DNA of 64,000 nucleotides, from contig NZ_AP018686.1 of the NCBI RefSeq assembly GCF_002218045.2, forward strand, positions 186,001 to 250,000, read 5' to 3'. The number at the start of each line of letters is the position of its first letter. The first letter of the stretch is position 1. The translations under genes were made by a program, and so were the position numbers. This document shows, piece after piece, positions 10,101 through 19,100 of this stretch. Below the pieces are notes generated by a model. It was not told the origin of the DNA. It did no database searches and saw only the letters and a list, made by a program, of their open reading frames with translations. This DNA is from Vibrio rumoiensis (GTDB lineage Bacteria; Pseudomonadota; Gammaproteobacteria; Enterobacterales; Vibrionaceae).

Positions 10101-13100
10101 ATTTAGACCCAGCAGGCCCAGATTCTGGCTCGACAAGCTTTAATGTGGAAGCCGGTGATGATCGCCTTGATCCAAGCTCAGTGGTATTTGATCCACAAGA
10201 TTCGTCTTATCTAGCAGAGTTAATCGCTGATTTAAATGAAGTGCTCACATCCAACAATGGTGCGGATGACATTGTTTTTGCTGTGAATGCCCAGACCGGG
10301 GCGATTGAAGGAACATTAAATGGTGATGTGGTCGTTACCTTATCTTTGTCTGCGGTTAATAGTGGGACTGACGGTAATGATGCCACCATTACATTAACCT
10401 GGAATCAAACCGTACCATTGGATCATATTGTCGCCACAGGCTCTAACGGTCATGTCACGATTACCGCTGACGATATTGTGATTAAAGCACCGGTGCAAAT
10501 TCAAGATACCGATGGCGACTATTTGACTAACCCGGTTGAGGTTAGCGTGACGGTTCAAGATAACGTTGCGCCTGTTATTACGGTCGGTGATGCCGCTGAA
10601 TATACTGAAACCTCTTCTGGTGGTGGCACCACGGGAAATATTACGATTGATTTAGGCTCTGATTATATCGACCGCTTTGAGTTCGTTGCCGGCACTGATT
10701 CAGCCACGCTGGATACATTGACATCGAATGATCAAGCCACCGATTATGTGATTGATGGAAATCAGATCATTGTTTTCCTCGCCAGTGGCAGTGCCGAAAG
10801 TGACCCCATTTTAACCATTACCGTCAATACCGATGGTAGCTATAGCATTGTTCAAACCGCACCATTAGAGCAATTGAATTCTGACGGTGATCAAATCAAT
10901 CTTAACTTAGAATTAAATGCGATTGATAAAGATGGTGATTCAAGTAACACCGGAACGTTAGTGGTGAATATTCTTGATGGTGTTGATCCGACCGGTGTGG
11001 ATACCACGGTGACCATAGATGAGGCCGATCTTAATCCAAATGGTTACCCTGTCAGCTCTCCAGCTACCAGTTTTACGCTTAATCAAACTACTGACAAATT
11101 AGTCGCTTCGACGTTATCGATTGATCCAACGGCTGTGGGGGACGTTTTTGGGCTATTTGAAGGGCCATTAAAAGATGAACTTAATGGATTAACATCTGGT
11201 GGCACTGCTCTGGATATTACCATCGATGTGGATGCAACTACTGGCGTCATTACCATCACTGGTAACTTAACCAGTAGCAGTGATGAAGTGTTCTCGATTA
11301 CTTTGACGCCAAATGAAGATGGCGCAGGTAATGTTGTGGTTGATATATCCGCGACTCAAAGCCTACCTCTTGATCATATCGATAGCACTGGCACTTATGT
11401 CAATGTGGATGGTGAATCACTCACCATTGATATTCCAGTCCAAATTCAAGATGCTGACGGGGATGACTTAACTGCTCCTGCCAATGTGACCGTCACCATT
11501 AATGATGGTGATATTCCTGTCATTAGCACCGGTGATTTAGCGGTAATTAACGAAACGGCAACCGGTGGTAGCGCCTCTGGTAATGTGACGTTAGATGTTG
11601 GCTCGGATGCAATAGACCGTTTTGAGTGGAATGCCACGCAAGAAACCCTCGCAGAGATTACCAGTAATGGTCAAGCAACGGATTATAGCGTTGAAGGTAA
11701 TATCATCTACTTGTACATCGAAGGCACCACAACCGATCCTATCCTGACCATTACGATGAATAATGATGGTTCATTTGATGTGCTTCAAACCGCACCGCTT
11801 GAGCAAGCTAATAATCCAGATGATACGATTCATCTCGCTTTAGATGTGGTAGCGATTGATAAAGATGGTGATATCAGTGAATCGGCCCAAGCGTTAATTG
11901 ATATTATAGATGGTCAAGATCCAACAGGGACAGGTACGACGGTTGTTATTACTGAAGGGGACTTGTCTCCTGTTACGGGTTACCCTGCACAGGGATCAGA
12001 TACTTTCACCCTCAACCAAGTGACCGATAAATTAATTGCATCGACTTTTGTGATTGAAGAATCGGTACTGGCCACATTGCAAACAGAACTTGAAGCATTA
12101 ACTTCGAATGGTAGCGATCTCATCATCTCGATTTCAAAAGATGAAACGACTGGTGAAATTACCATTAGTGCTACCTCGGTAGATACAACCGAGGAAGTAT
12201 TATCGATTGTTCTAACGCCAACAGAAAATGCTAACGGTAATGTTGATGTTGACATTACGGTCACTCAAAACCACCCGTTGGATCATGTAGATACGGCTGG
12301 TAGCTATGTCAGCATTGTCGATGATGCATTAAACATTACTATCCCTGTGCAAATCGAAGATGCCGATGGGGACATGCTCGTTGATGCCAATGGTAGCCCA
12401 ACACCGGTTGATGTCATTGTGACGATTAATGATGGTCAAGATCCGCTATTTAATGTTCCATCCCAAGCAACAGAACTCACGGAAGGTGAAGCGGGAAGCT
12501 CGGATGTGATTGCGAAAAGTTTAGATCTGGATACTAACAGTGATCATATTGATGCGATCACATTTAATCTTACCGATGCTCAAGCACAAGCCCTGTTTGA
12601 TATTACCTCCAACGGTCAAGTAACCCATACTGATCTCTCAGTAGATGGACGTATTTTTGTTTTTGTACCGGCAGAGTTCGGCGGTTCAGATATTCCCGTA
12701 TTAGAAATCATTTTTGATAATGAGTCGAAAGACGGTAGTTATACTATTCAACAATTCCAGCCTATTGATCAACCTGAAGATACCAATTCTTCCGTTTTTG
12801 AACTGGATGTGATTGCCACCGATATGGATGGTGATACCGCCGAATCTTCGATTACACTTACGATTAATGATGGTGTGAACCCTAGTGCTTCTGATGTCAC
12901 TGGTGATGGAAGCATTACCGTTGGTGAAGGTGATTTGAATGATAACGGTCAAAGCCTGATATACCCAGGTAACCCGAAAGGTACAGGAACCTTCACGATT
13001 GCAGCAAGCAATGATGATCTTGATCCAACATCGTTGACGATTGATAACTACGATTTATTTAAATCAAGCATCGTTGGATTAAATTTAACCTCGAATGGGC

Positions 13101-16100
13101 GCGAGGTGACTGTTGATGACGCTTTAGTTGTGAATGCTGAAGGTGTGATTACGGTGACGGGGACGACGGCGGATGGAAGTGTGATCTTCATTTTGACTTT
13201 CACACCAACATTAAATGCAGACGGTAGTGTGACGGTTGTGATGTCATTGGATCAAAAACAACCGCTCGATCATATCGATGCCGATTCAATTATTTTTGAT
13301 GTCCCTATTCAAATTTCCGATACTGATGGCGATACACTGGTCGCGAGTGATGGAACTACCGAAGAACCGATTAATATCAGTGTTTCATTTACCGATGGCG
13401 AAGCGCCGGTATTAACGGATACCACCATCGACATTACCGAAGCGGATGCCAGTACAGCTGATCCTCAAATTTATAGCGGCCAAGTTCCGATCGATATTGG
13501 CAGTGATACTGTTGCAAGTATTGAATTTGTACTTTCTCAACCCGATGGTCAATCTCAAGGCGCTACGGGATTAATGTCAAATGGTAATCCGGTATTTTTA
13601 GATGATACGTTCCCTGGTGAGGTTCGTTATTATTATCTTGATGGTGCGAACCAACAAATTGATGTGTTGATTGTCACGCTAACGGGAACCGATGGTTCTT
13701 ACCAAGTTGAGCAATATGAGCCGTTAGAGCAAAGTAATACTGAGGATGATACCGCAACCATCACGCTAGATGTATTTGCGACAGATAAAGATGGTGACTC
13801 GAGCGAAAATTCCACCATTACTATTAATATTAAAGATGGTAGCGATCCTCAATTTATCGAAGATACCTCCAATATTGTGTTGAACGAATCTACAGATAGT
13901 GGTGTGACCAATTCTGCAGGTCAAGTGGCGATCAATGTCGGCTCAGACGATGTTGAAACTATTCAATTTGCTGCTGCAAGTGAGCAGTTAGATGTTGATG
14001 GTAACTTAATCGGGTTAATCTTAACCTCGAATGGTGAATCGACCAGTTGGACGATAGATGCTTACTCTGCAACCTTGTTTGCTAGCGATGGCACTACCGC
14101 GCTTATTGAAATCACGATTGATGATACTGGTGCTTATACCGTTACCGTATTAGGTCCAATCGATCAGGATGATAGCGAGCTCACTCAAATTGAGCTTGGT
14201 CTTGTTGCAACCGATACCGATGGCGATACGGCAGACGGCTCATTGGTGTTCTCCGTTGAAGATGGAGCTAATGCTACAGGTGGTCAAACAGGAACAATTG
14301 CAATTACAGAAGGTGATCTATCGCCATTAGATTCTGGTTCACCAAATACTGATGGATACCCTGTAAGCGGCGAAGTCACAGGAATTAATGTTTCACCTGG
14401 AGTCGAAAAACTCGATCCTACAACGGTTCAAATTAAACCTTCCGATCTTGCTCAACTTATCACCGAGCTACAAGCTGATTTAACCTCTGGTGGACAACCA
14501 CTCGTCTTCACCTTCGACTCAGATACTGCGACTTTGGTCGGTAAAGTAAATGGTGTTGATGCGCTCGTTATTGTATTGAGTGCAGAGGATGATGGGAATG
14601 GCGGTGTCAACATTAGTGTTAGCATGACTCAACACCTACCTCTAGACCATTCTCATGATGAAGGGCCGGCTCAAGCTATTTCCGCTAGTGATTCTGGTTG
14701 GGTAACAGTGAATGACACTGAAATTCATATTAACTTACCGGTACAAGTTCAAGATACCGATGGTGATTATCTTGATAATGCCGTCGATGTCGATCTGAGC
14801 ATTACCGATGGTATCGATCCTTCATTTACCACCGACTCAGGCATATCTGTTGACGAATCAGCAATTGATGTTGGTGGGGAAAATCATCAAGGCTCTAATC
14901 CAGACCGTGATACAGAAACCGCGGAAGGGCAAATTATCATCAATCTAGGCAGTGATGAGATTGATACCTTTAAAATTGATGCGGATGAATTTACGGCATT
15001 AAACCCGAATTTAACTTCACAAGGTGTCGCGGTCATTATGGTTGAAAATAGTGATGGAACCTTTAGCGGTATGGCTGGAGACCGAGAAGTCTTTATTGTT
15101 ACATTTAGTCCTGATGGGGCTTATTCCTTCACTATTACCGGGGGAGTGGATCATGATAAAGATTCTGGTAATGACACTTCTTTAAATATTGAATTGCCTA
15201 TTTATGCAGTCGATAAAGATGGCGATCGAGTGCCAAATTCGGGTGGTGCAGGCGATTATGATTCAACCAATACCATCACAGTTACGGTTAACGATGATGT
15301 GCCAGACATTAAAGATATTGCTGTTTCTGTAACCGAAGGTTCTGGTGGTTCTGCCTTTATGACTCAAGCAGCAGAAGGTGCGGATGATATTGCCGAAATT
15401 TATCTTACTTTTATTGATTCTATGGATGGGACGCCACAAGAGCATCAAGCCCCATTTACGGATATTCCTATTTATGATGAGTCGGTTGCTGATGGAGGCA
15501 CCGGCCAGTTACTTGGTACGTTGACGGTCGATGAGACAGGTAAGCTGATTTTTGTTGCTGATGCAAATTTAAACAATGAAGACGAAAGCCTGAGTGTGGA
15601 TGTTATCGTTCGGGTTGTGGACAGTGATGGAGATGAAGATTCATCGACGATTTCTTTAGAGTTACGAGATCAAGATCCAGTCTTTATTTTTCCGAATGCG
15701 ACTAACGGACAGGAAGAAGATGGTCAAACCATCGACAATTTTGATAATACCGAAGGTACCACTCATTTAACCGATGGTATTGAAATCTCACTAGGAATCG
15801 ATCTAGGCGATATTGATAAATCAGAGGCATTAGTTACTGACTCTTTAACTATTACTGTTCCAGATGGTACTGAAGGCGCTTTCTATTGGAATGGCGATGC
15901 TCTTGATATTACCGATGGCAAAGTGATCATTCCAATTGGTGCCATCTCAGTTGTCGATAATATTGTTTCTATTTCCGGTGTTACTTTTGTACCGAATAAG
16001 GATTACTCAACAGATGGCATTACTTTTACCGTCGATGCCGTTATTTCTCGAGATGGCTTAGATGATCAAGCAATCACTGGTGAGCTAACCATTTCAGTCG

Positions 16101-19100
16101 ATGGTATCGCAGATATTCCTGAATGGAATGATACCGTGAAGACGGAATATATTGGGACGGAAGATACGGCTATTCCTGTCGATGAACTCGTTGCGCAACT
16201 TAATGATACTGATGGTTCAGAAGTGTTGTACTACATAGTGAGTGTACAGCCAGATGAATTTGGCAATATCAACGGCAGCTTATCGGGTACTGGATTAGAA
16301 GATCTCGGAAATGGACAATATCGAATTTCAGCCAATGATATTGCCAGCTTGAAAGTGACGCCAAACAAAGACTTTAGTGGTGATATTAAATTAGAAGCCA
16401 TTGCGCAAAGTGAAGAACAAGGCCCTTATGTTGACGGTAAACAAACCGCAGACTCTGATCCGCTTGAAATCATTGTTCGTGTTCAACCCGATGCCGATGA
16501 AGATCTGACTGTCAAAGTGACCCGAGTTGAGTCTGATGAAGATGTCGCGATTAATCTCGCGGATCACATTACGCTGAACCATCCTTCTGATGCCGCTGAT
16601 GGCTCTGAAACCTTGTACGTACGTATTAGTAATCTTCCTGATGGCTCACAGCTACTACTCAATGGCGAACCTGTCGTTTTAAACGCGGATGGTAGCTATG
16701 AAATCTTATATAGCGATTTAGCCCAATTGGAATTTTTACCCGCCCCAGAAAGCAGTGGTAATTTTACCTTAACGGTCGAAGGGATCGTCAGGGATAACAC
16801 CAGTTTTGAAGGTATCACGACGGCAACTGATAGCGATGAATATATAACCATCAGTAAAAACATCAATATTTCCGTTAAAGGCGTCGCTGATGAGCCGATT
16901 ATTAGCATCAATGAAGGCAGTGGTTGGACTCCTATTAACTTAAATCCTGATGATCAAACCAGTGATGGCGTTGAGATTACCATTCCAGAAGATGGCGTTG
17001 CGACGTTTGATTTTGACATCATTTCTGGTGAAAGTATTGATGCTTTAGCGGGAGATGATTCAGAGACCCTTTCGGTCGTTATTTCAGGTATTCCGGAAGG
17101 CTTAATTGTTATAAGTAATGGTGAAGCTTTAGAGTTGACTTATGTTGGTCAGGATGAAAATGGTCAACCTATTTATCAAGTAGAGCTTGATAGCCTCAAC
17201 AATATTCAAATTGAGCCGCCATTAAATAGCACTGAAGATATCGAATTAACCGCGTCTATCGTTGTTACCGAAGCGGATGGTAATAGTGCGGTTTATGAAA
17301 AAGATATCGTGATTCATGTGGAGCCTGTAATTGACTTAGGTGATACCTACACATCGTTCTCAAATGGTGTGGAAGATGAACTGGTGACGTTGAATTGGAA
17401 ACCAACCTTTACCGACACTCAAGAATATGTGACGTCTTTGACGTTAGGTTTACTTGATGGTGTTGATACCGATGGTTATTCCATTTATATCGTGGAAGGG
17501 GGGACGCAAACTCAATTGTTCTTTGATTCAAATGGTAAGTTGAATTTGGATGAATATTTAGATCAATTGAATAACGGTGCTCTGCTGAAAATTGCGATGC
17601 CAGAGAACTCAGATAAAGATTTTGTTCTAACGACTAACATTACAGTACAGCAAGATGATGCTGATGCGACGGATCCTGAAGCACCTGCGATTAAAGAAAA
17701 TATTGAAGGTGCTTTAGTGGTGAATGTTGATGCCAAAGTTGAAGAAATTGGTGACCCCTATACATCAGAAACGGGCGCAGGAAAGATTGTTATCAGCGCT
17801 GGCGATATCGATGGCGATGGAATACTCGATGATCTAGGGGTAACGCCTTGTGATGAAAATGGTGTGGTTGATTTAAGTACCGAGGGTGTCGGAACCATTG
17901 TCTTTGCTGAAAACGACCTGTCTAGTGACGAGATTATTACCGAACTGGTTCTTGATTTTTCTGGCATTAGCTTGCCTGAAGGTCAGGGTTTCGTTGTGAT
18001 CGGCGCGGTCAATAATGGTGATGGTAGTTGGACGGTTAAAGATGGGAATTTATCCAATATTCAGATTCAAGCGCCAGCAGGTTTTACCGATACCGTTAGT
18101 ATTAGAGTGGTCGCCAAAGTCCAAGATCAAGGTGATGACAATGAAGGCGATATCAGCCAAGAAATCCGAGTGGAAGGTCACATCCTCTTAGACTTTTCAA
18201 ACAATACTAACGATTCTTTGGATCTTGCGGCTGAAATTAATGTTGAAGATACAGTAATTTTGGGAACTGAAGACCGAGGTATCAATTTAGGATCTCAAAT
18301 CATCAATAACAATTCAGTTTCTCTATCAACTGATGATCAAAATGGTGATGGTGAAAGTGAAATACCTAATGATGTTTTAACCGTTGTCATTGATGCAGAC
18401 CAATTACCGATTGGTTCAAGTATTACTGGTGCGGAATACGATATTGAAACGGGTCAATATGTGTATGAAGCCACCTTGAATGCTGATGGCACGGTGAACT
18501 TAAGTGGGCTGGGTTTAATACCGCCTGCTGATTATGCCGGTGATTTCTCATTCCCAATTAAATACGTTAGCACTGATAGAGAAAGCGGTGATGTAGAAGA
18601 AGCGACGCAAATCATTACCGTGAATGTTTCACCTGTTGCTGATACTGGAGCAAGCCTAGAAATAGGCGTGGTTGAAAGCCAAGGCTTAGATGAGAATAAA
18701 CAGCCAATCACTGAATCGGGTAAACCAGCCGTTAGCTTTGAAGGTGTTGCTTATGAAGATGCTACGATTATTTTAGATTTCTCTCAAGTTGATTTTGGCG
18801 ATACGCGTAATACGGTTGAAGATGGGCTTGAAACGCTGGTCTCTATGACGATACAAGTCGATCCTTCAATGGGATACTTACGGGATGCTAATGGTAACTT
18901 AGTGAGTGAATTAACCCTTGCCCCTGAACAATTATCGAGTGTGCAATTTATTCCGGCAGAAGATTTCAGTGGTCAGGTAAACTTTACAGTGAGTGGTGTG
19001 ATAACCGATACGGCAACCTTTGATCTCGACGGTGGTAGAACCGAAACGGATACCAGAATCACTGATGAAGCGATCGTGAGTATCGATGTTATTGCTGTTA

